Assembly (NCBI GenBank): GCA_026126215.1
Contig: JAHCJQ010000001.1
Location: 1 to 64,000 of the forward strand
Reading direction: 5' to 3'
Length of the DNA: 64,000 nt
Origin: Alphaproteobacteria bacterium
Lineage (GTDB): Bacteria > Pseudomonadota > Alphaproteobacteria > Ferrovibrionales > Ferrovibrionaceae
Below are positions 19,227 through 28,487 of the stretch, piece by piece (position 1 is the stretch's first letter; every line of letters starts with the position of its first letter). Below the pieces are notes generated by a model. The model was given only the letters and a program-made list of their open reading frames with translations, was not told the DNA's origin and made no database searches. The translations under genes and the position numbers were made by a program.

Positions 19227-20953
19227 GCGGCCACCGCCTTGCGCATGCGCGCGGTCGCCGCCTCGTCCACGCGGCCATCCGCATCGAGGCGCACGCCATA
19301 GTCCCGTTCCGCCGCCTCGCGCGTGACGTAACCAAGACGCACATCCTCCGCCACGCGTTCCGGCTCGCGCTCGCGCGCCGGACCGTAGCCGCCGCCGCCC
19401 GGCGTCTCGAGCCGCACGCGCTGGCCCTGGCGCAGGCGGATGCCGACCATCTTCGAGGCCATCGGCGGATGGCGCGGTCCCGCATCGGTCTCGTAGGTGA
19501 AGACATTGGGCAGGGCCGGCCCGCCGCTGGCGACGCCCGGCGGGGCGAAGCGCCCGCGCTCGCCGAACAGGAAGACATCGGCCGACTGTTCCAGCAGCGC
19601 AATCTCGTAGATGGCGCCGAGGCCGCCGCGATGGCGCCCCGGTCCGCCGCTGTCGGGACGCAGCGCCCATTGGGTGAAACGCACCGGATACGCGGCTTCG
19701 AGGATCTCGAGCGGCGGGATGGTGGCGGTCGAGATCGGTGCGTTGCCGTGATTGAGGCCATCGCCCTCCGGATGGCCGCCATGGCCACCGCCGAAGAAGC
19801 TGAACATCACCCAGCGCTGTCCGCTGCCGCGATGGCCGGCAAGCGATAGCGCGTTGATCGTGCCATAGGCGCAGCCATTGACCCGTTCGGGCGACGCCTG
19901 GGCGAAAGCCTGGAAGACGACGTCGATGACCCGGAGGATGGTTTCGGTATAGCCGCCGACCGGTCGCGGCGCGCGGACCGAAAGCAGGCTGGTCTCCGGG
20001 ATCACGAATTCGATCGGTTCCAGCACGCCTGCATTGGCCGGCACATCCCGGAAGATATGCTTGATCGCCACGTAGCAGGAGGCGATGGCGGTCGAGCGGG
20101 CGATGTTCACCGGACCGAGGCAGGCCGGCGAGGAGCGGGAGAAATCCAGGATCAGCCGGTCTTTCTCGATGACGAGATCGAGCGCGATCCTGAGCGGGGT
20201 GTCGTCGATGCCGTCGTTATCCAGGAAATCCTCTGCCAGATAGCGGCCCTTTGGCAGTTCGGCGATATTGGCGCGCATCAGCATGGCAGCGCGGCGCTGC
20301 AACTCCGCCATCGCCGCGCGCACCGTATCGTCGCCGAACTCGTCGAGAAGCTGGGCGAGCCGCCGGGCGCCGAGATCGAGCGCATTGATCTGGCCGTTGA
20401 GATCGCCATAGAGGCTGAGCGGCAGGCGCGAATTGGCCTTGAGGATGTCGACGATGTCGGTATTGAGCTCGCCCCGGCGGAAAAGCTTCACCGGCGGGAT
20501 CAGCATGCCCTCCTGGAATGACTCGGTTGCCACCGGATTGTAGTTGCCCGGCACGTTGCCGCCGACATCGTGCCAGTGTCCGACCGAGGCGAGGTGGCAG
20601 AACACCCTTCCCTCGCGGAAGAACGGGCGCACCAGCTTGAAATCGGAAAGGTGCGTGCCGCCATCGTAGGGGTCGTTGAAGATGTAGACGTCGCCATCGG
20701 CAAGGTCGCCGTCGCGGCGTGCCTTCTCAATCACCGCCCGCACCGCGAAGGACATGGCGCCGACGAAGATCGGCAGGCCCGACTTGCCCTGCACCAGCGT
20801 GGCGCCGGTCTCGGCATGGTAGAGGCCGTGGCTCGCATCGTGCGCCTCGGCGATGATCGGATTGAAGGCGCTGCGGAACAGCGTGGCATCCATCTCGTCC
20901 GCCACCTGTTCCAGCCGGCCCTTGAGGACGGCGAGGAGGATGGGATCGGTCAT
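19223..20953 (-). CDS. hyuB: Hydantoinase B/oxoprolinase family protein (HyuB)
   Basis: A 576-residue partner of HyuA. Marks of the family are the N-terminal MDATLFRSAFNPIIAEAHDAS, VYIFNDPYDGGTHL, HWHDVGGNVPG and the glycine-rich GGGGYGPA close to the C-terminus. HyuA/HyuB together open cyclic imides with ATP. Its start overlaps the stop of the PEP mutase-like gene by 4 bases. All gene junctions from here to 16546 are 4-base overlaps, which suggests tight translational coupling and fixed stoichiometry. Confidence 0.9.
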   Translation of the reverse strand: MTDPILLAVLKGRLEQVADEMDATLFRSAFNPIIAEAHDASHGLYHAETGATLVQGKSGLPIFVGAMSFAVRAVIEKARRDGDLADGDVYIFNDPYDGGTHLSDFKLVRPFFREGRVFCHLASVGHWHDVGGNVPGNYNPVATESFQEGMLIPPVKLFRRGELNTDIVDILKANSRLPLSLYGDLNGQINALDLGARRLAQLLDEFGDDTVRAAMAELQRRAAMLMRANIAELPKGRYLAEDFLDNDGIDDTPLRIALDLVIEKDRLILDFSRSSPACLGPVNIARSTAIASCYVAIKHIFRDVPANAGVLEPIEFVIPETSLLSVRAPRPVGGYTETILRVIDVVFQAFAQASPERVNGCAYGTINALSLAGHRGSGQRWVMFSFFGGGHGGHPEGDGLNHGNAPISTATIPPLEILEAAYPVRFTQWALRPDSGGPGRHRGGLGAIYEIALLEQSADVFLFGERGRFAPPGVASGGPALPNVFTYETDAGPRHPPMASKMVGIRLRQGQRVRLETPGGGGYGPAREREPERVAEDVRLGYVTREAAERDYGVRLDADGRVDEAATARMRKAVAA

Positions 20954-21828
20954 GGCCGCCTCTCGTGGTGGCTCGCGTCGTAGCTCTCGCCGGTGGCCAG
21001 CATCTCCCTGGTGCCGATCAGCGCGTTGAGCCCGTCGAAATCGAGCATCCGCTCCCGGAAGGGCTGGTTCGAGCCGTGCCGGCGCAGACTGGCGAAATAG
21101 TCCTGCATGTGGCGGGCGACGGCGCGCACCAGGCCGCCGGGGAAGATGGCGATGGCGAAGCCCATTTCTTCCAGCGCGCGCGCATCGCGGAGCGGCGTCA
21201 TGCCGCCTTCCACCATGTTGGCGAGCAGCGGCTTGCGCCCGCGGAAGGCCGCCACCACCCGTTCCATTTCCTCGATCGATCTGGGGGCCTCGACGAAGAT
21301 GATGTCGGCGCCGGCCTCCGCGTAGCGCTCTGCCCGCTCCAGCGCCGGCCCGAAGCCCTCGACGGCAATGGCATCGGTGCGGGCGATGATCAGCGTGCCC
21401 TGGCTCCGCCGCGCGTCCTGCGCCGCCTTGAGCTTGCCCACCATCTCGGCCGGCGGGATCAGCGTCTTGCCGGCGAGATGCCCGCAGCGTTTCGGCATGG
21501 TCTGGTCCTCGAGCTGGATCGCCGATGCACCCGCCTGCTCGAAACGGCGCACCGTGCGCATGACGTTGAGCGCATTGCCGAAGCCATTGTCGGCATCGGC
21601 GATGATCGGCAGCTCGACGCGCTCGCGGATGGCGGCCAGCGTCTCCACCACCTCACTCATGGAAACGAGGCCGATATCGGGCCGGCCGAAGCGCGTGTAG
21701 GCGATCGAAGCGCCGGAGAGGTAGAGCGCCTCGAAACCGGCCTGCGCCGCGATCAGGGCCGAAAGGGCATCGTAGATGCCGGGTGCTACCACCAGCCTGT
21801 TGGAACCGATACGCGCGGAGAGCGTCAT
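20950..21828 (-). CDS. Isocitrate lyase/PEP mutase superfamily protein
   Basis: A 292-residue Mg2+-dependent C-C or C-P bond enzyme. It has the active-site stretch ADADNGFGNALNVMRTV, the substrate-loop motif LEDQTMPKRCGH with the catalytic-loop cysteine, and IIARTDAI. Relatives include 2,3-dimethylmalate lyase, 2-methylisocitrate lyase and oxaloacetate decarboxylase; the motifs alone do not choose between them. It lies between the transporter genes and hyuB, so it probably cleaves a ring-opened intermediate of the imported compound. Confidence 0.85.
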   Translation of the reverse strand: MTLSARIGSNRLVVAPGIYDALSALIAAQAGFEALYLSGASIAYTRFGRPDIGLVSMSEVVETLAAIRERVELPIIADADNGFGNALNVMRTVRRFEQAGASAIQLEDQTMPKRCGHLAGKTLIPPAEMVGKLKAAQDARRSQGTLIIARTDAIAVEGFGPALERAERYAEAGADIIFVEAPRSIEEMERVVAAFRGRKPLLANMVEGGMTPLRDARALEEMGFAIAIFPGGLVRAVARHMQDYFASLRRHGSNQPFRERMLDFDGLNALIGTREMLATGESYDASHHERRP

Positions 21829-21832
21829 GATG

Positions 21833-22534
21833 TCAGACTCCCAGGTAGGATCTGCGAAGTTCCGGCCGCTCGATCAGGGCGGCAGCCGGACCGGAGAGCG
21901 AGATGCGGCCATTCTCCAGCACATAGGCACGGTGGGCGATGGTGAGGGACTGCATCACGTTCTGCTCCACCAGGATGACGGTCAGCCCCTCGCCGTTGAT
22001 GCGCCGCACCAGCTCGAACATCTCGTCGACGAGCAGCGGCGAGAGGCCGAGGGAGGGCTCGTCGAGGACGAGCAGGCGCGGCTCCGCCATCAGGCCGCGG
22101 CCGATGGCGAGCATCTGCTGCTCGCCGCCGGAGAGCGTGCCCGCCTTCTGCTGCAGGCGCTGGCGGAGCCGGGGAAAGACCGCGAGCGCGCGTTCCAGAT
22201 TGGCCTGGCGCCGGGGGCGGCCGCGCCGGTAGGAGCCGAGTTCCAGATTCTCCAACACGCTGAGATTGGGGAATACGCGCCGTCCCTCCGGCACCTGGAT
22301 CAGCCCGGCCTCGACGATGCGCGGCGAGGGCCAGCCGGCGATTTCCTCGCCGGCGAAGCGGACCGAGCCGGCAAAGGGGCGGTAGATGCCCGACAGGTTG
22401 TTGTTGAGCGTCGACTTGCCGGCACCGTTCGCGCCGAGCAGCGCCACGATCTCCCCCTCGGCCACGTCGAGGTCGATGCCGCGCAGCACTTCCACCTGGC
22501 CGTATCCGGCGCGCAGCCCCTTCACCTCAAGCAC
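21833..22534 (-). CDS. livF: Branched-chain amino acid-type ABC transporter ATPase (LivF)
   Basis: A 233-residue ATPase of the HAAT family, second of the two nucleotide-binding subunits. Walker A is GANGAGKST (34-42), the signature is LSGGEQQ and Walker B is LLVLDEPSLGL. The GTG start at 22534 has GGGAGGGG upstream and gives the usual LEVKGLRAGYG start; it overlaps the livG 3' end by 8 bases. LivF names the subunit class; the ligand of this system is unlikely to be leucine given its catabolic neighbours. Confidence 0.9.
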   Translation of the reverse strand: MLEVKGLRAGYGQVEVLRGIDLDVAEGEIVALLGANGAGKSTLNNNLSGIYRPFAGSVRFAGEEIAGWPSPRIVEAGLIQVPEGRRVFPNLSVLENLELGSYRRGRPRRQANLERALAVFPRLRQRLQQKAGTLSGGEQQMLAIGRGLMAEPRLLVLDEPSLGLSPLLVDEMFELVRRINGEGLTVILVEQNVMQSLTIAHRAYVLENGRISLSGPAAALIERPELRRSYLGV

Positions 22535-23279
22535 GGGCTGCCCCTCCCTCCCGGCCGGCCAGCCGCGCCGCGGCACCGCGGCCGAGATAGGCCTCCACCA
22601 CCTTCGGGTCGGCGGCGATTTCCGCCGGGCTGCCGCGCGCGATCAGCACGCCGTCGGAAAGCACCCAGGTCGTCTCGGCGAGCGAGACCACCGCCTGCAT
22701 GACATGCTCGATCAGCAGGATGGTGACGCCGGCGAGGCGAATGCGCCGGACCACGGTCACGATCTCCTCGATCTCGGTCGGATTGAGACCGGCCATTACC
22801 TCGTCGAGCAGCAGCAGCTTCGGATCGGTGGCGAGCGCACGCGCCAGCTCCAGCCGCTTGCGCCCTGCGATGGTCAATGCGCCGGCCGGCTGGTCGAGCA
22901 TCCTCCCCATGCCGATCTGCCGGCCGATCAGTTCGGCATGGGCCAGCGCCTGCGCCCGGCCCGGCCGGTGCAGATGCGCGCCGACGGCGATGTTCTCGCG
23001 CACGCTTAGGCCGGCAAAGGGCTGCACGATCTGGAAGGTCCGCGCCAGGCCGAGCCGGCAGATGCGCTCGGGCGGCAGGCCGGCGATGTCGCGGCCGAGA
23101 AAGCGCACCCGGCCGGCATCAGGCCTGAGGAAACCGGAAATGGTGGCGAACAGCGTCGTCTTGCCGGCACCGTTCGGGCCGATCAGGGCGGTGATGGAGC
23201 CTTCCTCGACGCGCATGGTGACATCGGCGACCGCCCGCAGGCCGCCGAAGCTCTTGCTCACCCCTTCGACCTCAAGCAT
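22527..23279 (-). CDS. livG: Branched-chain amino acid-type ABC transporter ATPase (LivG)
   Basis: A 250-residue ATPase with Walker A GPNGAGKTT (34-42), the family switch region RTFQIVQPF, and Walker B LLLLDEVMAGLNP. The signature region reads LTIAGRKRLELARAL, as is normal in LivG, where the signature motif is degenerate. It overlaps both neighbours by 8 bases. Confidence 0.9.
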   Translation of the reverse strand: MLEVEGVSKSFGGLRAVADVTMRVEEGSITALIGPNGAGKTTLFATISGFLRPDAGRVRFLGRDIAGLPPERICRLGLARTFQIVQPFAGLSVRENIAVGAHLHRPGRAQALAHAELIGRQIGMGRMLDQPAGALTIAGRKRLELARALATDPKLLLLDEVMAGLNPTEIEEIVTVVRRIRLAGVTILLIEHVMQAVVSLAETTWVLSDGVLIARGSPAEIAADPKVVEAYLGRGAAARLAGREGGAARA

Positions 23280-24240
23280 CGCGGCCGCCTCCGAGCAGGC
23301 GCGCGAGCGTGGTGCGGCCCATGCCGAACAGGCCGTTCGGCATGAACATCACCATGAGCACCAGCAGCACCCCGTAGAGCGCGAGGTCGAGCCCGGCCGC
23401 CTCGCCGAAAGCGAGCTTGGCGAGTTCGCTCACGCCATGCAGGGCGAATGAGCCGAGCAGGGGGCCGAAAAGGGTGCCCATGCCGCCCACGATCGGCACC
23501 AGCAGCGCCTCGACCGAGATCGCCGGGCCATAGGCGATGCCAGGATCGAGATAGAGGAAGAGCTGCGCATAGTAGCTGCCGCCCAGCCCGGCCAGCGCGC
23601 CGGAGAGCGTGATGGCGGCAAGCTTGGTGCGGAAGACGTCGACGCCCAGCGCCCGCGCCGCGTCCTCGTTCTCGCGCACCGCGACGAGCCGCGCGCCGAA
23701 GCGCGAATGTTCGAGCCAGAGCGTGAGCAGCAGCGCCAGGCCGACGAAGGCGAGGATCAGGTAGAAGTATCCCGTCCGGTCGGCGAACTGCATGTTAGCG
23801 GCGCCCGGATCGAGCGGGATCAGCAGGCCCACGCCCTTGCCGGTGATCGGCACCGTGTTGGCGAGGATGCGCAGGACTTCGGCGAAAGCGAGCGTGACGA
23901 GGGCGAAGTAGGAGCCGCGCAGGCCATAGCGGAAGGAGAGGAAGCCGATGAAGGCGCCGACCAGCCCGGCCGCCATTCCCGCCGCCGGCAGCGCGATCCA
24001 TGGATTGACGCCGTAATGGACGTGCAGGATGGCGCTGCAATAGGCGCCGGTGCCGAAGAAGGCCGCATGGCCGAAGGAGAACTGCCCGCCATAGCCGCCG
24101 AGGATGTTCCATGCCTGGCCGAGCAGGGCATAGAACAGCGCCATCATCACCCAGTTGCGCCAGAATTCCGAGCCGACCAGATGCGGCACCAGCGCCATGG
24201 CGGCGAGAAAGGCGACGATGGCGAGAAGCTGGCGGCGCAT
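23272..24240 (-). CDS. livM: Branched-chain amino acid-type ABC transporter permease (LivM)
   Basis: A 322-residue inner-membrane permease of the LivM class with about ten hydrophobic helices and the family stretch GGYGGQFSFGHAAFFGTGAYCSA. It forms the channel with LivH. It starts 4 bases after the livH stop. Confidence 0.9.
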   Translation of the reverse strand: MRRQLLAIVAFLAAMALVPHLVGSEFWRNWVMMALFYALLGQAWNILGGYGGQFSFGHAAFFGTGAYCSAILHVHYGVNPWIALPAAGMAAGLVGAFIGFLSFRYGLRGSYFALVTLAFAEVLRILANTVPITGKGVGLLIPLDPGAANMQFADRTGYFYLILAFVGLALLLTLWLEHSRFGARLVAVRENEDAARALGVDVFRTKLAAITLSGALAGLGGSYYAQLFLYLDPGIAYGPAISVEALLVPIVGGMGTLFGPLLGSFALHGVSELAKLAFGEAAGLDLALYGVLLVLMVMFMPNGLFGMGRTTLARLLGGGRDA

Positions 24241-24244
24241 CGCG

Positions 24245-25117
24245 TCAGGCCCTGTGCCCGAGCAGGCCGGTCGGGCGGAAGAGCAGGATGGCGATGAAGA
24301 TGAGGAAGATGCCGATCTGCCCCAGGCTCTCGCCGAGATAGAGGCCGCACAGGCTCTCGGTCACGCCGATGATCAGCCCGCCGATCAGCGCGCCGGCGAA
24401 GCTGCCCATGCCGCCAAGCACCACCACGGTGAAGGCGATCAGCACGAAGGTATGGCCGACGCCGGGACTGACATAGAAGCTTGGCAGCAGCAGGCAGGCG
24501 GCGGCGGCGACGCAGGCGGTGCCGATGCCGAAGCTCATGGCGAAGATATGGTCGACATCGATGCCGACCAGCCGCGCGCCCTGGCGCTCCTTGGCCAGCG
24601 CGCGGATGGCGCGGCCGAGATCGGTGCGGCTCATGACCCACCACAGCGCGAGCGTCACCAGGAGTGCGCCGGCAAAGGCCACGACCTTCGGCACCGCGAT
24701 GAAGGCGACGCCCAGATCGACCGTCTCGAAGGAATAAGGCGTCTCGATGGTGCGGGTGTCGGAACGCCAGAAGTAGCGGGCGAGGTTCTCGATTACGATC
24801 GAGACGCCAAGCGTCACCAGCAGGATGTTCTCGTCCCGGCCGTGGCTCGCTCGCGCGATCACGCCACGCTGCAGCAGATAGCCCAGCGCGAAGAAGCCCG
24901 GCACCACGACGGGCAGCGCCAGGTAGGGATCGATGCCGAGCCCCGCATGCAGGAAGAAGACGGCATACATCGCCAGCATGAGCAGGCTGCCATGGGCGAA
25001 ATTGATGATGTGGAGTACGCCGTAGATGAGCGTAAGGCCGAGCGCGATCAGGGCATAGACGGCGCCCGTGGTCAGCCCGTTCAGGATCGCCGGCAGCAGG
25101 ATCTGGAATTCGACCAT
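24245..25117 (-). CDS. livH: Branched-chain amino acid-type ABC transporter permease (LivH)
   Basis: A 290-residue permease of the LivH class, with the characteristic GLTLIYGVLHIINFAHGS motif in the first part and the VVLGGMGSFAGALIGG loop near the end. It is the first permease after the binding-protein gene; the 61-base gap between them holds a 13-bp stem-loop (25138-25169). Confidence 0.9.
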   Translation of the reverse strand: MVEFQILLPAILNGLTTGAVYALIALGLTLIYGVLHIINFAHGSLLMLAMYAVFFLHAGLGIDPYLALPVVVPGFFALGYLLQRGVIARASHGRDENILLVTLGVSIVIENLARYFWRSDTRTIETPYSFETVDLGVAFIAVPKVVAFAGALLVTLALWWVMSRTDLGRAIRALAKERQGARLVGIDVDHIFAMSFGIGTACVAAAACLLLPSFYVSPGVGHTFVLIAFTVVVLGGMGSFAGALIGGLIIGVTESLCGLYLGESLGQIGIFLIFIAILLFRPTGLLGHRA

Positions 25118-25137
25118 GGACCCTTGTCACATACGCG

Positions 25138-25169
25138 GCCGGCGCGGAGCAATCGGGCTCCGCGCCGGC
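25138..25169 (-). terminator. Stem-loop between the ABC binding-protein gene and livH
   Basis: A perfect 13-bp G+C-rich stem (GCCGGCGCGGAGC and its complement) around a 6-base loop, without a U-run. It directly follows the binding-protein gene, the same position as the hairpins at 2355-2382 and 60557-60580. The likely role is to stabilise the upstream message or attenuate the downstream one; this is inference. Confidence 0.55.
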
Positions 25170-25178
25170 AGGACGCCA

Positions 25179-26417
25179 TCACGCCGCCGGCATCGGGAAG
25201 ACTGGCTTTGCCGAGGCGAACTCTTTCGGGAAGATGAGCTGAATCTCGCGATTCTGCACCTGCGTGTTGACCGGCGCCGCGCCCTGGTTCTGGCCGTTGA
25301 CGAAGCGGGTCGGGCCGTAGGGCATGAAATGGTTGGCGAAGCCCGACGAGGCCAGCGCCTGGATGACGGCGGCGCGATCGCCGGTGCCGGCACGCTCCAG
25401 CGCCTCGGCCAGCAGGCGGACGCATTCGTGGTTGAGGAACAGCTCATAGGTGAAATACAGACCCTTCGCCTCCACCTTCTTCTTCAGTTCCTGCGCCACC
25501 GGGTTGCGCGGATCGTACCAGTGATTGCAGTCCATTATGTACTGCGCAGCGTCCGGGAACTCCTTGACGAAGCGCTGCGAGGAGGCGGCGCCGCCGAGGA
25601 TGGCGTAGATCGCTTTCGGCCGGACCTTCTGCTGCGCCATGGTGCGCGAGAAGAGCACGAACTCGTCGTAGTAGTTCGACGGAATGACGATGTCGGGCCG
25701 CTGGGCGCGGATCTTCAGCACGATGTTGTTGAAGTCGCGCGTCGGATTGGCGTGGCTGATCGTCTCGATGATCTGGAAGCCGCGGCCGGGCAGCTTCTCG
25801 TTCAGGACCTTGGCCATGCCGGTGCCGAAAGCGGATTCCTCGTGCACGATCATCACGGTCCTGGCCGGCTTGCCCGCCCCGTCGTTGATCGCGACCAGAT
25901 TCTCGATCGCGGTATCGACGATCTTGGAGAGGCCGGGGCCGAAGCGGAAAGTGTTGGCCAGCCCGCGCGTCACCACCTGGTCGACCACGCCGACATCGAC
26001 GATATGCGCGATATTGTGCTTGGCCGCCGCCTGCGTGGTGGCGAGCGCGATGCCGGAGGCGAAAGGCCCGACGATCGCCGAGACGCCGGCCTCGTTCATG
26101 CGCTCGACCTCGGCCGCCCCCACGTCGGGCTTGGACTGCGCATCGCCCAGCACCGGCTCGAGCTTCGCCCCGCCCATGGAACGGATGCCGCCGATCTCGT
26201 TGATCGTCTCGATCGCCATCATCGCGCCGGCCCGGGCCTGGTTGCCGGAGAAGGCGAGCGGCCCGGTCACCGGATGCAGGATGCCGACCCTGACCGGCCC
26301 GCGCTGCGCGCGGACGATCGAAGGAAAGCCCGATATGCCGCTCGCCAGTGCGGCACCGCCGGCGGCCGCGACGAAGGCGCGGCGTGAAATGCTCTTCTTG
26401 CGCTTGACCTCGGACAT
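25179..26417 (-). CDS. ABC transporter substrate-binding protein (LivK-like, Tat signal)
   Basis: A 412-residue periplasmic binding protein of the Leu/Ile/Val-BP family. The start at 26417 gives a twin-arginine signal (SISRRAFVAAAGG), which suggests export in folded form, and the mature part starts VRVGILHPVTGPLAFSGN, the family hallmark. It heads the liv-hyu operon. A -35/-10 pair fitting the strand lies at 26550-26577. Ligand unknown; co-location with hyuAB suggests an amide, hydantoin or lactam-like compound. Confidence 0.88.
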   Translation of the reverse strand: MSEVKRKKSISRRAFVAAAGGAALASGISGFPSIVRAQRGPVRVGILHPVTGPLAFSGNQARAGAMMAIETINEIGGIRSMGGAKLEPVLGDAQSKPDVGAAEVERMNEAGVSAIVGPFASGIALATTQAAAKHNIAHIVDVGVVDQVVTRGLANTFRFGPGLSKIVDTAIENLVAINDGAGKPARTVMIVHEESAFGTGMAKVLNEKLPGRGFQIIETISHANPTRDFNNIVLKIRAQRPDIVIPSNYYDEFVLFSRTMAQQKVRPKAIYAILGGAASSQRFVKEFPDAAQYIMDCNHWYDPRNPVAQELKKKVEAKGLYFTYELFLNHECVRLLAEALERAGTGDRAAVIQALASSGFANHFMPYGPTRFVNGQNQGAAPVNTQVQNREIQLIFPKEFASAKPVFPMPAA

Positions 26418-26549
26418 CGTTCCCTCTCCCTTGTTGCACCTGGACGCTTGGATCAGGCCGCGCGGCAACGTGCCGGCGCACATCTGCCCCGGCCGCCTCG
26501 CCGCATCGGATTGAAAAGCCGCATCCCGGCCCCCAGCCTTGATGTTATA

Positions 26550-26577
26550 AGTTTAGGACAGGTTTCCGCGCCGTCAA
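26550..26577 (-). promoter_or_regulatory. Candidate promoter of the liv-hyu operon
   Basis: Read on the minus strand: TTGACG (26577-26572), a 16-base spacer, then TAAACT (26555-26550). The -35 matches the sigma-70 consensus at 5 of 6 positions and the -10 at 4 of 6. It lies in the AT-richest part of the 269-base gap between the binding-protein gene and msrA, which holds no gene that I can see. Confidence 0.45.
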
Positions 26578-26686
26578 CAACGACCTCGGGTCCGCCATCA
26601 CTTTCGCGCCGGTACCTGTCGCAACCGCCCATTCCGCACTAGATTCCTGTCGCGGGGCGCGGAGCAGATCATCAGGGAGCAGGAAC

Positions 26687-27343
26687 ATGTGGTTCACATC
26701 GCGCAGCAAGGCCGTCATGCCGAGCAGGGAAGAAGCCCTGCCCGGGCGGGCGGAACCGATGCGGGTGCCGGCGCGTCACCATGTCAATGGCAATCGCATC
26801 CTGCCGCCGTTCCCCGAGGGCACCCGGCAGGCGATCTTCGGCATGGGCTGCTTCTGGGGCGCGGAACGGAAGTTCTGGGAAGCATCCGGCGTATATGCGA
26901 CCGCGGTCGGCTATGCCGGCGGGTTCACCCCCAACCCGACCTACGAGGAAGTCTGCAGCGGTCGCACCGGCCATAACGAGGTGGTGCTGGTCATCTTCGA
27001 CCCGGCGCGCATCGGCTATGAGGCGCTGTTGCGGATCTTCTGGGAGAACCACGATCCGACCCAGGGCATGCGCCAGGGCAACGATGTGGGCACGCAGTAT
27101 CGTTCCGGCATCTATTGCAGCGACGAGGCGCAGATGCGCGCGGCGGAGGCCTCGCGCGATCTTTTCCAGAAGCGGCTGCAGGAGGCGGGATACGGCCCCA
27201 TCACCACCGAGATCCTCGCCGCGCCACCCTTCTACTACGCCGAGGACTACCACCAGCAGTATCTGGCGAAGAATCCCGGCGGTTATTGCGGCCTGGGCGG
27301 CACGGGCGTGAGTTGCCCGGTCGGCATCGCTGCTCCGGCCTGA
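26687..27343 (+). CDS. msrA: Peptide-methionine (S)-S-oxide reductase
   Basis: A 218-residue MsrA that repairs methionine S-sulfoxide in proteins. The active-site motif GCFWG holds the catalytic C55; YAGG, GHNEVV and [11 protein letters not shown] follow, with resolving-cysteine candidates in the C-terminal [13 protein letters not shown]. It has no signal peptide. The ribosome site GGGAGCAGG precedes ATG 26687. It ends 1 base before the next gene and likely shares its transcript. Confidence 0.94.
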   Translation: MWFTSRSKAVMPSREEALPGRAEPMRVPARHHVNGNRILPPFPEGTRQAIFGMGCFWGAERKFWEASGVYATAVGYAGGFTPNPTYEEVCSGRTGHNEVVLVIFDPARIGYEALLRIFWENHDPTQGMRQGNDVGTQYRSGIYCSDEAQMRAAEASRDLFQKRLQEAGYGPITTEILAAPPFYYAEDYHQQYLAKNPGGYCGLGGTGVSCPVGIAAPA

Positions 27344-27344
27344 G

Positions 27345-27932
27345 ATGGGCCGCCCCGCCCGGCGCCGCTTCCTCGCCATCCTGCCCGCGCTGCTGCTATT
27401 GCCCTTCGCGGCGGCGCGGGCGGAGATGTCGCGGGACGATCTCTGGGAGGAGCTGCGCGCCGGCCGCGCCGTCGCCATGATCCGCCATGCCCTGGCACCC
27501 GGCACCGGCGACCCGCCCGCGTTGCGCATCGGCGACTGCGCCAGCCAACGCAACCTGTCCGACCGCGGCCGCGCCGATGCAGGGCGGCTTGGCGATCTGT
27601 TCCGCGCCAACGGCATCGCTTCGGCCGAGGTCCTCTCCAGCCGCTGGTGCCGATCCGCCGAGACCGCGCGGCTGCTCGGCCTCGGCCCGGTGCGCGAGAC
27701 GGAGATGCTCGATTCGCTCTTCGGCCGGTCGGCCGAGGCGCCGGCGCGCAACGCCGCACTGCTCGCGCATCTCGAACGCACCCTGCCGGGCGCGGTCCAG
27801 GTGCTGGTGACGCACCAGGCGAACATCAATGCCTTCGTCGACGGCCCCTTCGCCCGTGAAGGCGAGATCTTCGTCGTGCGGCCGGCCGCGCGGGCGAGCG
27901 AACGCCTGCTCGGCCGCATCCCGCCGCCATGA
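27345..27932 (+). CDS. Secreted histidine phosphatase family protein
   Basis: A 195-residue phosphoglycerate-mutase-like (histidine phosphatase) protein with an N-terminal signal peptide (about 1-26, cleaved after ARA). The phospho-accepting motif reads MIRHA (R47, H48), a variant of RHG, and the second catalytic histidine is in VTHQANI (H157). The substrate is unknown; periplasmic relatives include lipid-A-related and phytase-like enzymes. It overlaps tspO by 4 bases. Confidence 0.82.
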   Translation: MGRPARRRFLAILPALLLLPFAAARAEMSRDDLWEELRAGRAVAMIRHALAPGTGDPPALRIGDCASQRNLSDRGRADAGRLGDLFRANGIASAEVLSSRWCRSAETARLLGLGPVRETEMLDSLFGRSAEAPARNAALLAHLERTLPGAVQVLVTHQANINAFVDGPFAREGEIFVVRPAARASERLLGRIPPP

Positions 27933-28420
27933 GGCCGGCCGCCCCCTCGCTGCCCCGGCAGGTCGCGGCGCTCGCCGCCTTCCTGCTGGCCTGCTTTCTG
28001 GTCTCCGGCATCGGCGGCGTACTCACCTCGCTCTCGGTCGGCACCTGGTATCAGGAACTGGAGAAGCCGCCCTACAATCCGCCCGACTGGATCTTCGCGC
28101 CGGTCTGGAGCCTGCTTTATGTGATGATCGCCGTGGCCGGCTGGCTGGTCTGGCGCCGGACGGATATCCTCGCGGCGCGGCCGGCCTTCGCGCTCTATGG
28201 CGCGCAGCTCGCCCTCAACCTGCTCTGGTCGGCGCTCTTCTTCGGCCTGCGCGCGCCGTTCCTCGGCCTCGTCGGCATCGTCGCGCTCTGGCTCGCCATC
28301 GCCGCGACCCTGATCGCCTTCACCCGGTACGAGCGGCTGGCGGCGGCGCTGCTCGCGCCCTACCTCGCCTGGGTCACGTTCGCCTTCTTTCTCAACCTCG
28401 CCATCTGGCGGCTGAACTGA
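27929..28420 (+). CDS. tspO: TspO/MBR family tryptophan-rich sensory protein
   Basis: A 163-residue membrane protein with five predicted helices of the TspO family, which binds porphyrins and is linked to tetrapyrrole and oxygen-dependent regulation in alphaproteobacteria. The family run [20 protein letters not shown] and the [16 protein letters not shown] helix are clear, and aromatic residues are frequent throughout. Its ATG overlaps the phosphatase stop (ATGA). Confidence 0.93.
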   Translation: MRPAAPSLPRQVAALAAFLLACFLVSGIGGVLTSLSVGTWYQELEKPPYNPPDWIFAPVWSLLYVMIAVAGWLVWRRTDILAARPAFALYGAQLALNLLWSALFFGLRAPFLGLVGIVALWLAIAATLIAFTRYERLAAALLAPYLAWVTFAFFLNLAIWRLN

Positions 28421-28487
28421 AGGCCGTTGCCGCGCGGCCCGCGCCGGCGCATCCTGTGGGCAGCGAACTCACCGCCGGAGCCCCTGC

